DNA from: Diplonema papillatum
Lineage: Eukaryota > Euglenozoa > Diplonemea > Diplonemida > Diplonemidae
Length of the DNA: 64,000 nucleotides
NCBI GenBank assembly: GCA_030068145.1
Contig: JAPJBO010000138.1
Location: 1-64,000, forward strand
Direction of reading: 5' to 3'
Below, one piece after another: positions 9,508 through 18,909 of the stretch. How positions within the stretch are numbered: the first letter of the stretch is position 1; each line of letters opens with the position of its first letter. Made by a program: the position numbers and the translations under genes. Under the pieces are notes generated by a model. That model was not told the origin of the DNA, searched no databases, and was given only the letters and a program-made list of their open reading frames with translations.

Positions 9508-9802
9508 CGCTTCTTCATCATTCATCATCCCGTCTTGCTAGGCTGCTCACAGTCGCTCGAAGATCTTTCTGTCCCTTTTCGCCACCAACCCGCCTGCAGT
9601 CCCCGTGCTCGCTGCCATGATTTAGAACATCTTCATCTCGAGAGCTTCCGGTCTCATATGCACATCGCCCACTTGCCTGCGGTTTCCGTCCCTCGTATGC
9701 TTATGCTTGGCACGTCTTGGGCCAGACAGTGGTCAACATGGTCGCCCATGGGCCAGTCAGGGGTCCACCAGTGGTCGAACCCAAAATACTAGTGTCAATC
9801 TC

Positions 9803-9889
9803 GATCACACTCTACAACGCTCTACTACACTCTACTACACTCTATTACGCTCGATTACACTCGATTACACTCGATTACACTCGGGGTCG
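9803..9889 (+). repeat. Decamer array 2, target of the LINE
   Basis: Degenerate units (CTCTACTACA) grade into perfect TCGATTACAC units, which stop abruptly at about 9889 where the LINE sequence begins. Confidence 0.85.
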
Positions 9890-10141
9890 GAGACCAACGA
9901 GGTGGTATGGCTAGCTGACCCGGAGGCGTCGCTGAAGAGCGCCCTCGTGTTCGCACAAAGGAATGGCTGCCTAGGCCTTGCTCGTAGTCGCGCGCGGCTG
10001 GGGGTGAGAGTCGAAGGTGGCAAGTCCGAGCAGGTGCGGGAATCGCTGGGCGAGGCGGCGGCGAAGCAGGGACCGCCCGCGTTGCATTACTTGGTGAGGG
10101 GGGCGCAGGCGCGCGATGCCGCTTCGGATCTGGAGGCGACG

Positions 10142-10795
10142 ATGAAGGCGGCGGGCTGGGCATGTCGCCAGGTCGCGGCCTACTGGAGCAAGGCGCATGG
10201 GGACACGCGCGTCGTCACCAGCGAAGAGCCGCCCCCGCATCGACTGATACGCACGGGAGCAAGTCTTATGAAGGTCGATGACGAGACCGAGGAAGACCGG
10301 ACCGGGCGGCGGCAAAAATCGCAGGTATGGGATGCGAGGGCGGAGAGGACGCCGATGGTCCGAACATACCTCGAGGCGATGCGACGGCAGGAAGAGGGGA
10401 AGACGGGCACGTCCGAGCATCCGAAGAGCGCGGGCGAGAAGGAAGGCGTGGTCAAGCAGCTCCGGGCGGAGAACGCGGAGCTACGCGCGAGAAACGACGC
10501 TCTGAGGGGTGACATCGCGGCGCTCAGTGCCCAGATGGAGAAGCTGACGGAGATGGTGGCAACTATGAGGCCGAAAACACCCCCGACTATGCCGGTGGAC
10601 CGAACCCAAGCGAGCAAGAAGAAGGCGCCGAAGACTCCCGTCGCCACACCGACGAAGCAGAAAACGGGACAGGCCGGCGCTCCTTCCGAAGACGCGCACA
10701 TGTCGCAGGCGAAGCGTCTGTTAAGCACGCCGGGGAAGTCACCCTCGGCAAAGGCGAAGAAGGCACACCAACCAGCAGCGGCGAAGCGTTCGTGA
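10142..10795 (+). CDS. LINE ORF1 protein
   Basis: 217 residues from the first ATG in frame. The frame is open upstream to the LINE 5' end (9890), so translation may start earlier at a non-ATG codon, or the 5' end may be trimmed. Residues ~95-140 form a leucine-zipper-like coiled coil (KQLRAENAELRARNDALRG and on). The C-terminus is Lys/Pro/Ala-rich and basic. LINE ORF1 proteins commonly trimerise through a coiled coil and bind RNA; that role is inferred here. It is followed by ORF2 after 15 bp, suggesting coupled translation or reinitiation. Confidence 0.75.
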   Translation: MKAAGWACRQVAAYWSKAHGDTRVVTSEEPPPHRLIRTGASLMKVDDETEEDRTGRRQKSQVWDARAERTPMVRTYLEAMRRQEEGKTGTSEHPKSAGEKEGVVKQLRAENAELRARNDALRGDIAALSAQMEKLTEMVATMRPKTPPTMPVDRTQASKKKAPKTPVATPTKQKTGQAGAPSEDAHMSQAKRLLSTPGKSPSAKAKKAHQPAAAKRS

Positions 10796-10810
10796 CTGGG
10801 GAACGACGGG

Positions 10811-13800
10811 ATGCGTGGCGGTGGAGAGACGCACGAAACGCTGGGGTTAAGGTTGAGAGAAGCCGCGGACGCGATGGGAGCGAGTGTGCAAGAAGTCCCT
10901 GGGGACGGGGCCTGCCAGTTCGCAGCGGTCGCAGCCGGACTGCCGGGGTGGTCGGTAAGGAGACTTCGTGCACGGGTTGTGGACGCGATGTTGGAAGACC
11001 CGACATTCGAAGCACACTTCGCGCCGTCCGAAAGGTACGGCAGCTGGTTTGCTTACGTGGAGGCAATGCGGGGGCCGTACGAGTACGGGGACGAGATGAC
11101 GTTGACGGCAGCCGCGACGGTCACCGGAGCGGTACTCTGGGTGCTGGACAGCAGGAGGCCGCACATCCTGCGACGATACGCACCTCGCGTGGGCGCCACG
11201 GGGCAGCAGACGGCGGTCACGTACGTTCCGGAGCACTACGACCGGCTCCTGCTCCCGGGTACCACATTGGCGGAGCTGGCGCTACATGCAGACACGGTGG
11301 AAACTGTGGAGTTGAGCCGGGTCGAGCACGCGGTGAGGGTCGCAGCACATGAAGGAACGGACGCCAGGTCGCAGCAGGTGCCGCCGAAGCGGGACGGGGG
11401 CGTGTTACAAGGAGGAAGGGAGACGCTGAAGTTCGGGACGATAAACATGACATCTCTCGGGGGGAGGGCACACTTTTTGGATTGTGCCGCTGTCGACATT
11501 CTGGCGGTACAGGAGACGCTTTTGACCGACTGGGGTCAGAGGGAGTTCGAGGACGGCGTCAGGCGAGACTGGAAGTCGCTGTGGGGGGAACCGTGTCGGG
11601 AGCGACTTGACCGGCAGGGCAAAGCATCACCGTGGATAGCGGAAGCCGGCGGAGCGGGTGTTGCAGTCTTTGCGAAGAAACCGGCGCCGGCCTTCGTGGT
11701 CGGGAAGCCGTCACCGAGCCGGAGGTGGGTGCACGTGGCCGTCGGACTTGGAAGAGGAAACCAATTTTTGCATGTCTTCACACTGTATGCGAACTCGGGG
11801 GACAAGGCGGCGCCGGAGAGGGAGAAGATTATTGCGGAGGTGCACCGAGAAGCAGCAAGTCTCGGACGAGTACCGGTCATTGTGGCCGGCGATTTTAATG
11901 CGGAGCCCTCGTCGTCGGCGGCGATGTCGTGCATGCTGCGATCGGGATGGTACGACGCCGCAGAGATCTGCACCGATGGCGGTGCCCCGAAGACGTACGA
12001 GAAGACAGGGACGCGAGGCACACGCATCGATCACGTCTTGCTGAACGACGTCGCGATACACTCACTGGTAGCGAGCGAAACCACCGTCGTCGTAGACGCG
12101 GAAGGGCAGCGGGTGCCCAGCCACAAGATGGTGACGGTAGAGCTGGACATCACCGCGTTTGCAGACACATGTGAGAGGTACCGCATGCCAAGGTCCATGA
12201 GCCAGGTAGACGTGACGCACGAAGGACGGGCAGCAGCGCGGGCGGAAGAGTTGTTAGTGAAGCACCGGTTCGAAGATGCAGCACCAGATGACGTGGAAGC
12301 GCTCTGGGTGTCGGCGACTAAGGCGTGCGAGGGGTATCTGGTCGAGCTGGCGGAGAAACAGGGGTTGCTCGACGGGCCCGTTGCCGCCTATCAAGGACGG
12401 GGTGAGACAAGAAAGCCTAAGAGAGAACATTTTGCGTCCGTGACAGACACCGGGACGGGCGCGGGTACGTATGCCTCAAGCAGATTCCGGAAGATATTGA
12501 ACGGCCTCGACGCCTACATCCGAGGGCTGCAAACACTGAGTGGGGAAGGACCCGGATGCATGCCGAGATCGCTGGAGAAGACATGGGAGAACGTAGTATC
12601 GGGACTGGAATCGATGGCCGGACGAGTACCAAAGGTGCGCGATTTGCCGCGACGCCCGCCGGACTTGAGCGTCGCCCAGACCTTGAGGCAGAAGCTGGAA
12701 GCGAGGAGCCGGTCACTGACAGCACAGGCGCGAAAGGGGAGAATAGCTCAGCTGGAGAGCAAGATGCAGAACTTCCACTGTGCAAACAGGGCGCAACTGC
12801 TTCCGTGGTGCAGAAGGAAGAAGGCGGACGGTCTGGTGGCGCTGAAAGTGGATGGCCGCTACACGGCAAATCTACGGGAGATCGACGCGACGTTGCAGAA
12901 AGAATGGGCGCCCATCAACCGGATGTACGCGAGTAGACCGGAACCGTGCTATGAAGCCTTCAAGGCGGAGTATGCGGAATACATCCGATGTCGACCGATG
13001 GTGTGCCGAGATTTGACGGGCGATGATCTGAGGAGCGTTCTTGGAAAGAAGCAGCGTGCCGGAGTCCCGGGCGTGGACGGATGGAGCACAGCAGAGTTAA
13101 AGAAGCTGCCACTGCCGTTGCTGAACGCCCTGGCGAAGGTGTTCAACGCGATAGAAGCGACCGGAACGTGGCCGAACGCGTTGTTGGAAGCCGCGGTCAC
13201 GCTGATCCCGAAAGACGAAACCCTCGACCCGCTGGCATTGCGGCCCATCACCGTCACAAGCGCGGTCTATCGCTTGTGGGCGAGCACGAGGCTCAGGGAC
13301 GTCGTCCAGTGGCAAGAAGGCTGGATAGCAGATAGCCAGCACGGGTTCAGGCCCAAACACGGAACCGTGGACGTGGTGTTTGAAATCGCCTCGCAGATTG
13401 AAGAGGCTCTCTTGACGGGAAAGGAGCTGTACGGCGTGGCCCTAGACTTTGCCAAGTGCTTCGACAAAGTGCCACGAGACGTCGTGCTGAAGCTGGTGGG
13501 GGATCTTGGCCTCCATGAGAGAATTCTCGGGCCGCTGCGCGATGTTTACGCGCGACTACGAAGGCGGTACAAGTTGCACATGGGGCTGGGAGACATCTTT
13601 TACACCACCAACGGGATACTGCAGGGCTGCCCCCTGAGCGTGATCCTCATCAACGCGCTGCTGTCCATCGTGGTGCGCAGAGTGGACGACGTGGGGGGGG
13701 TGACGAGCGAGTCCTTCGCGGACGACCTCACCCTCCTGACGCGTCTCAGAGAAGCATGCTTGCAGGACGCCTTGGTGGAAGTCGACAGGTTTTGTGCGAA

Positions 13801-16351
13801 CACCGGCATGTCGATCGGGATACCGAAGACGTTCGCTTTCGGGACGCCGAAGGGGTACGAAGCGAAGTTGAAGATAGGTGGCACCGACATCGTGACGAAG
13901 GAAGAGCTTACAATCGTAGGATGTCTGGTCGGCACGAAGCGGACACGCAGAACAACGGACCTGCGCTACGACCAGCGTGCAGAGGAGGCCGAACGGTTGG
14001 GTGCCTTACCGATCTCGAGGGCGCAGAGGTCGGGGCTAGCGGCGATGGCGGTTCTACCGGCGGCGACGTACGGCTCCGAGTTCGCGCTCCCGACGGTGCG
14101 GGGGCTGGGAAAGTTCACCGCAGCACTACTCAGAGGCGTCTGGGACCCGGTGAGACTGCATAGGGCGCAAGAGGCCGTGTTGGGCATTCTCAACAAGGCC
14201 CACTTACTCGACCCATACGCAGTGCTGCCATATCGGTCACTCGGCATGATCGCAGAAGTGTGCCGAAAAAGGCCGGCGTGGAGGGCCCGCGTCGCAACAG
14301 TTCGACGGGCGTATGGCAGCAGAATCCGCGCATGGGGACCGGTCGGTATTGCGGCCGAGCATGCAAAAAAGCTCGGTATACGATGGACGGAAGATTTCGA
14401 CAACGCCGAGGACGAGGCAGGGAATGTGCTGAGGCTGGTGCGACAAAGCAAGGGGGAGCGAGGGCACACCCTGAGAAAGCTGATTCGCGGCTGGCGACTA
14501 GGGGAGCTTGAGAAGAGGCGGGTAGACTTCGATGGGGTACGGGCAGGTGTAGAGTACGTCGCGACGAATGCCTACGGGCTGAAGGCGTCGACAACGCTGA
14601 CGGCTGCACGGGACGTTGCCGAGGTCGTGGCTGGGTCGGTGATGACGGAGTCACATGCGGCCAAGCTGTGGGGAGGTGACGGGCTGTGCAGACGCTGTGA
14701 CGAGGCGACGGAAGAAACTCTGGGCCACATTTGGTGGCAGTGCCGGGCGTACGAACGAATCCGAGGGCAAAACCAATATGCCGAAATTGTTGGCGCGGAT
14801 CGCTCGACTTGGCCCCCGTGCCTGCAAGAACACGGGATACTGCCGAAGGGAAGTCGAGTCAACATCGAAGTGCTGCACACGTTCATGGCGGAGGTCATGC
14901 ACGAGAGACGACGGCTGGAGAGAGAAGGAAGAGACCGGGCGGTCGGCCACCCCTGGAGACAATTGCACCCTGACGACTGCCCCCCGCGCCGGCTGAATTT
15001 CGAAGCGATCGCTGGACCGGGGACCTTCGCGGCGGTCGGAGGAGAGAGGTGGTTCCGGGCGCTGCAGTATTGGCTGGATGGGATGTGCTGGTCGGTGGCG
15101 GGTGACGTGTCGACGGCAGAGCTCGCCATCGACTTTGAGGTATACACCGGATTGGACCTTCCAGGCAGTGTCGTAGCAACGACGGACGGGACACCGTTGA
15201 GCATGCGTGCGAGGGTACTCGCAAGGCTTTTGAAGACCGTCGGGGACGCGCTGGAGCGGAACGGCGACGAACCGCCTCTGCCGGGAAGGAAATTGGAGAA
15301 GATAGGGTCGTTGAGAACGGTGGGAGCCCCGCCGTGCCTCACGGGGTACGAGATGAGGCCAATCTTCCGTGGTGGTACGGAGACGATGGAAGTTCTCGAG
15401 ACGCAGCTGACGACGGCTCGGCACGAGTTCAACGGCGAGGCGTGGGGGATGGACCTTTTCCCGACGTACGGAGGTGGAAGGGCGGAGCGCGCGGCGAGAT
15501 GGGCGGTGTTCAACGACGCTACGGAGAAGAAGAAAGGAAAGAAGACGGCAGTCGTCGGAGGGGATCCGTGGTACGTGCCGGAAGGGGTTCCCCGACACGA
15601 AAAGTGGGGTGAGCGGGTGTGCCACGAGCACCAGAAGGTGAAATGCGACGGGTGCAAGCGCCAGGGCAAGTCGGTGGCGTGGTGCTGTAAGGCCCACCAC
15701 AAGGAAGACGACGGCCTTGCGGTGAAGTTCTGCGCGCAACACCGCCTGACGCAATGCGCGACGTGCAAGACGATCGCGGAGTGCTGCCGCAACGGACACC
15801 ACCGGTGCCTTGATCATGGCATGCCGACGTGTGCGCACTGCAGCCGGCTCGCGGACTTGCGGAGTCGAAGGCCGAAACTGTGCTGTCGGAAGGGTCACCA
15901 CCTGGCGGCCGTGGCGAGGAGTTATGAGGAGAAGAGAGGAGAAGAAGCAGCATCGAAGAAGAGGAAGGCGGAGCTGGAGGGCCCCGCGCCGGCGCCGAGA
16001 CAGGCGAAGCGTGAGAACGTAGTGTTCATTCTGCGGGAAGCAGCGGAAGGCGAGCGAGAGCCCGCAACATCAACGCCGACATCAGCAACGAAGGTCGGGA
16101 AGACGGCATCAACGCCAGCGAAGAAGCGGCAATCGGACTCCGCGGCGGAGCCGGTACCGAAAAGACGCAAAGGACGCGTCGATGCGCCACGACCATCGCC
16201 CAGGCGCCGAGAAAAAGCAGAAATCGACGCGCAACCGATGAACCTCGACGAGCAATCGAAGAAGAAGCGAAGCACCAAACGCGCGCCTGAGCGCGACGAT
16301 CAAGACGAGCTAAAGAGGCGAAAGCATGACACTTCACGTGCGAAGAGATAA
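10811..16351 (+). CDS. LINE ORF2: OTU protease, AP endonuclease, reverse transcriptase
   Basis: 1846-residue ORF starting at ATG. Order of domains: OTU-type cysteine protease at ~25-150 (DGAC box with Asp32 and Cys35, and His142 in PEHYDRLLL); APE-type endonuclease at ~207-440 (TINMTSL, AVQETLL, VAGDFNAEPSS, TRIDHVLL, final SHKMVTVELD); reverse transcriptase at ~740-1080 (GVPGVDGWS, IPKDE, FRPKHGTVD, LDFAKCFDKVP, ILQGCPLS, catalytic FADD at ~966); zinc knuckle C-x2-C-x7-H-x4-C at ~1292. Near 1600-1700 there is a triple Cys/His repeat of the form C-x2-H-x4-C-x2-C-x(5-13)-CC-x(2-3)-HH. The basic Ser/Thr/Lys tail looks nuclear. The endonuclease nicks target DNA and the RT primes on it; the OTU role (removing ubiquitin, or processing) is inferred. 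Confidence 0.9.
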   Translation: MRGGGETHETLGLRLREAADAMGASVQEVPGDGACQFAAVAAGLPGWSVRRLRARVVDAMLEDPTFEAHFAPSERYGSWFAYVEAMRGPYEYGDEMTLTAAATVTGAVLWVLDSRRPHILRRYAPRVGATGQQTAVTYVPEHYDRLLLPGTTLAELALHADTVETVELSRVEHAVRVAAHEGTDARSQQVPPKRDGGVLQGGRETLKFGTINMTSLGGRAHFLDCAAVDILAVQETLLTDWGQREFEDGVRRDWKSLWGEPCRERLDRQGKASPWIAEAGGAGVAVFAKKPAPAFVVGKPSPSRRWVHVAVGLGRGNQFLHVFTLYANSGDKAAPEREKIIAEVHREAASLGRVPVIVAGDFNAEPSSSAAMSCMLRSGWYDAAEICTDGGAPKTYEKTGTRGTRIDHVLLNDVAIHSLVASETTVVVDAEGQRVPSHKMVTVELDITAFADTCERYRMPRSMSQVDVTHEGRAAARAEELLVKHRFEDAAPDDVEALWVSATKACEGYLVELAEKQGLLDGPVAAYQGRGETRKPKREHFASVTDTGTGAGTYASSRFRKILNGLDAYIRGLQTLSGEGPGCMPRSLEKTWENVVSGLESMAGRVPKVRDLPRRPPDLSVAQTLRQKLEARSRSLTAQARKGRIAQLESKMQNFHCANRAQLLPWCRRKKADGLVALKVDGRYTANLREIDATLQKEWAPINRMYASRPEPCYEAFKAEYAEYIRCRPMVCRDLTGDDLRSVLGKKQRAGVPGVDGWSTAELKKLPLPLLNALAKVFNAIEATGTWPNALLEAAVTLIPKDETLDPLALRPITVTSAVYRLWASTRLRDVVQWQEGWIADSQHGFRPKHGTVDVVFEIASQIEEALLTGKELYGVALDFAKCFDKVPRDVVLKLVGDLGLHERILGPLRDVYARLRRRYKLHMGLGDIFYTTNGILQGCPLSVILINALLSIVVRRVDDVGGVTSESFADDLTLLTRLREACLQDALVEVDRFCANTGMSIGIPKTFAFGTPKGYEAKLKIGGTDIVTKEELTIVGCLVGTKRTRRTTDLRYDQRAEEAERLGALPISRAQRSGLAAMAVLPAATYGSEFALPTVRGLGKFTAALLRGVWDPVRLHRAQEAVLGILNKAHLLDPYAVLPYRSLGMIAEVCRKRPAWRARVATVRRAYGSRIRAWGPVGIAAEHAKKLGIRWTEDFDNAEDEAGNVLRLVRQSKGERGHTLRKLIRGWRLGELEKRRVDFDGVRAGVEYVATNAYGLKASTTLTAARDVAEVVAGSVMTESHAAKLWGGDGLCRRCDEATEETLGHIWWQCRAYERIRGQNQYAEIVGADRSTWPPCLQEHGILPKGSRVNIEVLHTFMAEVMHERRRLEREGRDRAVGHPWRQLHPDDCPPRRLNFEAIAGPGTFAAVGGERWFRALQYWLDGMCWSVAGDVSTAELAIDFEVYTGLDLPGSVVATTDGTPLSMRARVLARLLKTVGDALERNGDEPPLPGRKLEKIGSLRTVGAPPCLTGYEMRPIFRGGTETMEVLETQLTTARHEFNGEAWGMDLFPTYGGGRAERAARWAVFNDATEKKKGKKTAVVGGDPWYVPEGVPRHEKWGERVCHEHQKVKCDGCKRQGKSVAWCCKAHHKEDDGLAVKFCAQHRLTQCATCKTIAECCRNGHHRCLDHGMPTCAHCSRLADLRSRRPKLCCRKGHHLAAVARSYEEKRGEEAASKKRKAELEGPAPAPRQAKRENVVFILREAAEGEREPATSTPTSATKVGKTASTPAKKRQSDSAAEPVPKRRKGRVDAPRPSPRRREKAEIDAQPMNLDEQSKKKRSTKRAPERDDQDELKRRKHDTSRAKR

Positions 16352-16407
16352 CCGCGCCGTCGGCGATGCAGATTATCGCCACAGATTCTTTGCATTCTAA
16401 CCCAAAC

Positions 16408-16441
16408 GATTACACTCGATTACGCTCGATTACACTCGATC
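16408..16441 (+). repeat. Decamer array 3: tail of the LINE
   Basis: Three to four TCGATTACAC/TCGATTACGC units in the position of a LINE 3' tail. They are followed by AGGGGGTAGGTGAATTGGCTCA and then by MITE sequence. Confidence 0.85.
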
Positions 16442-16463
16442 AGGGGGTAGGTGAATTGGCTCA

Positions 16464-16568
16464 ACTGCAGAGTTTGTTCCAAACTTTTAAAATTCAAAAA
16501 ACCCATTTTTTTTCTGGAAATAAAATTTTGGCCATTTCCAAAAAGACACAAGGTTTTGACCCTGCATG
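16464..16568 (-). mobile_element. NTAN MITE copy 3, right half
   Basis: Right half of the split MITE, starting at the duplicated ACTGC and ending ...CCCTGCATG. It is followed by GTAT (16569-16572), matching the GTAT before the left half 8.9 kb away, which shows that the halves were one insertion. Confidence 0.9.
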
Positions 16569-16630
16569 GTATCCTGCCCCATTGGGACTTACGGAAGTCT
16601 GGTGCCTGCCCAACGGACTTACGGCGGTAT

Positions 16631-16843
16631 CATGCAGGGTCAAAACCTTGTGTCTTTTTGAAAATGGCAAAAAAATAAATTTCCGGAAAAAAAGTGGGGT
16701 TTTTGAATTTTAAAAGTTTGGAACAAACTCTGCAGTAATTTTTGAGGAAGTTGAGCATAATTTTTTTTTTCCAAAATTTTTTTTTGGGCTCCATCAGCCC
16801 CGCGGGAGCGTTTTAAAAAGACACAAGGTTTTGACCCTGCATG
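16631..16843 (+). mobile_element. NTAN MITE copy 4
   Basis: 213 bp, complete, flanked by GTAT (16627-16630 and 16844-16847). Inserted in the 58-bp minisatellite. Confidence 0.92.
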
Positions 16844-16975
16844 GTATCCTGCCCCATTGGGACTTACGGTAGTTTGTTGCCTGCCCAACGGACTTACGGC
16901 GGTGTCCTGCCCCATCGGGACTTACAGTGCCTGCCCAACGGACTTACGGCGGTATCCTGCCCCATTGGGACTTAT

Positions 16976-17187
16976 CATGCAGGGTCAAAACCTTGTGTCT
17001 TTTTAAAACGCTCCCACGGGGCCGATGGAGCCCAAAAAAAAATTTTGGAAAAAAAAAAAATTGCTCAACTTCCTCAAAAATTACTGCAGAGTTTGTTCCA
17101 AACTTTTAAAATTCAAAAAACCCATTTTTTTTCCGGAATTTTTTTTTTTGCCATTTTCAAAAAGACACAAGGTTTTGACCCTGCATG
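16976..17187 (-). mobile_element. NTAN MITE copy 5
   Basis: 212 bp, complete, reverse orientation, flanked by TTAT (16972-16975 and 17188-17191). Inserted in the minisatellite. Confidence 0.92.
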
Positions 17188-17335
17188 TTATGGTCATTTG
17201 TTGCCTGCCCAACGGACTTACGGCGGTTTCCTGCCCCATCGGGACTTACGGAAGTCTGGTGCCTGCCCAACGGACTTACGGCGGTCCTGCCCCATTGGGA
17301 CTTATGGTAGTTTGTTGCCTGCCCAATGGACTTAC

Positions 17336-17547
17336 CATGCAGGGTCAAAACCTTGTGTCTTTTTGGAAATGGCAAAAAAAAAATTTCCGGAAAAAAAATG
17401 GGTTTTTTGAATTTTAAAAGTTTGGAACAAACTCTGCAGAAATTTTTGAGGAAGTTGAGCAAAAAATTTTTTTTCCAACTTTTTTTTTTGGGGTCCATCG
17501 GCTCCGCGGGAGCGTTTTAAAAAGACACAAGGTTTTGACCCTGCATG
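17336..17547 (+). mobile_element. NTAN MITE copy 6
   Basis: 212 bp, complete, flanked by TTAC (17332-17335 and 17548-17551). Inserted in the minisatellite at the TTACGG of a unit. Confidence 0.92.
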
Positions 17548-17981
17548 TTACGGCGGTCCTGCCCCATTGGGACTTACGGTAGTTTGTTGCCTGCCCAACG
17601 GACTTACGGCGGTGTCCTGCCCCATTGGGACTTACGGTAGTTTGTTGCCTGCCCAACGGACTTACGGCGGTGTCCTGCCCCATTGGGACTTACGGTAGTT
17701 TGTTGCCTGCCCAACGGACTTACGGCGGTTTCCTGCCCCATCGGGACTTACGGAAGTCTGGTGCCTGCCCAACGGACTTACGGCGGTGTCCTGCCCCATT
17801 GGGACTGTAGTTTGTTTCCTGCCCAACGGACTTACGGCGGTGTCCTGCCCCTTCGGACTTACAGAAGTCTGGTGCCTGCCCAACGGACTTACGGCGGTGT
17901 CCTGCCCCATTGGGACCTGCAGAGTTGTCAGAAGCGGCGTCTTGTCCATACCTTTGGTGTGTTGATTAGCCTCAACAACCA

Positions 17982-18104
17982 GGAAACTTTCACTGTACGT
18001 GGTGTACGTGAGTTCTTCCGTCGAAGACGTTTCCTGAGCGGTCGTAGAGGTTGACTAATCGATAATAAAATACTTTCAGTTCTAAAGAACTGAAAGTTTT
18101 CTTT
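17982..18104 (-). mobile_element. Lone terminal segment of a YR retroelement
   Basis: 123 bp identical by eye to the reverse complement of 34277-34399, a segment next to a terminal repeat in the YR relic at 32796-35708. It includes a 26-nt hairpin (12-bp arms ACTTTCAGTTCT). No coding remnant lies beside it, so it looks like a solo end fragment. The following stretch 18105-18427 holds no gene; it has short TTTTGGCC-type repeats (18180-18330). Confidence 0.7.
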
Positions 18105-18431
18105 TTGTGTTTCCGACGATCCGAATGGACGTACAGATTGGTGTCTTTCGACCTTTTGGATGCTTGTGAAGTTTTTTTTTGGAATTTTCACATTTTCCGG
18201 ATGTAGGCCTATTTTGACCCATTTTGGCAAATTTTCCCGATTTTGGCCATTTTTTGCCATTTTGGCCGATTTGCCCATAGTTTGGCCTATTTTGGCCTCT
18301 GTTGCCGGGTTTAGACTTTGGCCATTGCCTCCAGATTTTGCTCATAATTTGCAAAGTGCATTTCCCTGACAACAGTTGAGGAAAACACAATTTTCGACAG
18401 GAGTCGCCGTTGACAGGGACTGGTCCCCTAA

Positions 18432-18643
18432 CATGCAGGGTCAAAACCTTGTGTCTTTTTAAAACGCTCCCGCGGAGCCGATGGAGCCCTAAAAAAAATT
18501 TTGGAAAAAAAAAAATTTGCTCAACTTCCTCAAAAAATACTGCAGAGTTTGTTCCAAAGTTTTGAAATTCAAAAAACCCAATTTTTTTCCGGAAATTTTT
18601 TTTTTGCCATTTTCAAAAAGACACAAGGTTTTGACCCTGCATG
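18432..18643 (-). mobile_element. NTAN MITE copy 7
   Basis: 212 bp, complete, reverse orientation, flanked by CTAA (18428-18431 and 18644-18647). Confidence 0.92.
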
Positions 18644-18909
18644 CTAAAGCACTGATCACTCCCCAGGAGCAATCAGTATTCTTACTTCATCAATTCCAGC
18701 ACCACAATCAAACTCACTGTATAATCAAGGCGCTTCCTTTTGATTCAGAAAGGATTCATGTCCGCGCGAACCCCCTACGGCACTGTAAAATGTAGGGACA
18801 GCCCTATTCCTATTGCATGTTCGCGTGTTTCACAATAACCCGGTCGGTTCCTCCATCTGTTCGGGCTTGCTTTTGCACACATGTGTATCCTTTTTCAGGG
18901 TGTGCTTAT

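Larger units (their letters stand above)
9890..16441 (+). mobile_element. Non-LTR retrotransposon (LINE) with OTU-APE-RT ORF2
   Basis: A 6.5 kb LINE with two open ORFs 15 bp apart and a short 3' UTR ending in (TCGATTACAC)n. Its 5' end starts inside a decamer array, so the element lies within the same repeat that forms its tail. Both ORFs are uninterrupted, which suggests recent activity. Domain make-up (OTU protease, AP-type endonuclease, RT, zinc knuckle) partly recalls Dualen/RandI-type LINEs, but I see no restriction-like endonuclease. Confidence 0.85.
7695..16463. mobile_element. 8.8 kb composite insertion with short terminal inverted repeats
   Basis: This block splits MITE copy 3. It begins TGAGCCAATTCACCTA and ends with the exact inverted form TAGGTGAATTGGCTCA. 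ACTGC is duplicated on each side (7690-7694 and 16464-16468). Inside are three decamer arrays (unit TCGATTACAC), an unidentified minus-strand coding-like stretch, an unidentified + strand ORF and a complete LINE. Most likely an older element received a LINE inside one decamer array. Which element made the outer inverted repeats is unknown. Confidence 0.7.
16569..17920 (+). repeat. 58-bp minisatellite, right part, with three MITE insertions
   Basis: Units of 58 bp containing GCCCCATTGGGACTTACGG and TTGCCTGCCCAACGGACTT. Free stretches are 16569-16630, 16844-16975, 17188-17335 and 17548-17920; MITE copies 4-6 lie between. The longest clean run (17548-17760) has near-identical units. A few units are shortened or fused. 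Confidence 0.9.

Noticed and set aside
9707-10141. LINE ORF1 start upstream at 9707
   Set aside because: The start would be a non-ATG codon in sequence before the decamer array and would be read through the array; ATG at 10142 is safer, though a start after 9890 remains possible.
7695-16463. Composite block as a Polinton-like element
   Set aside because: Inverted repeats are only ~16 bp, the duplication is 5 bp, and no capsid, polymerase B or integrase gene is seen.
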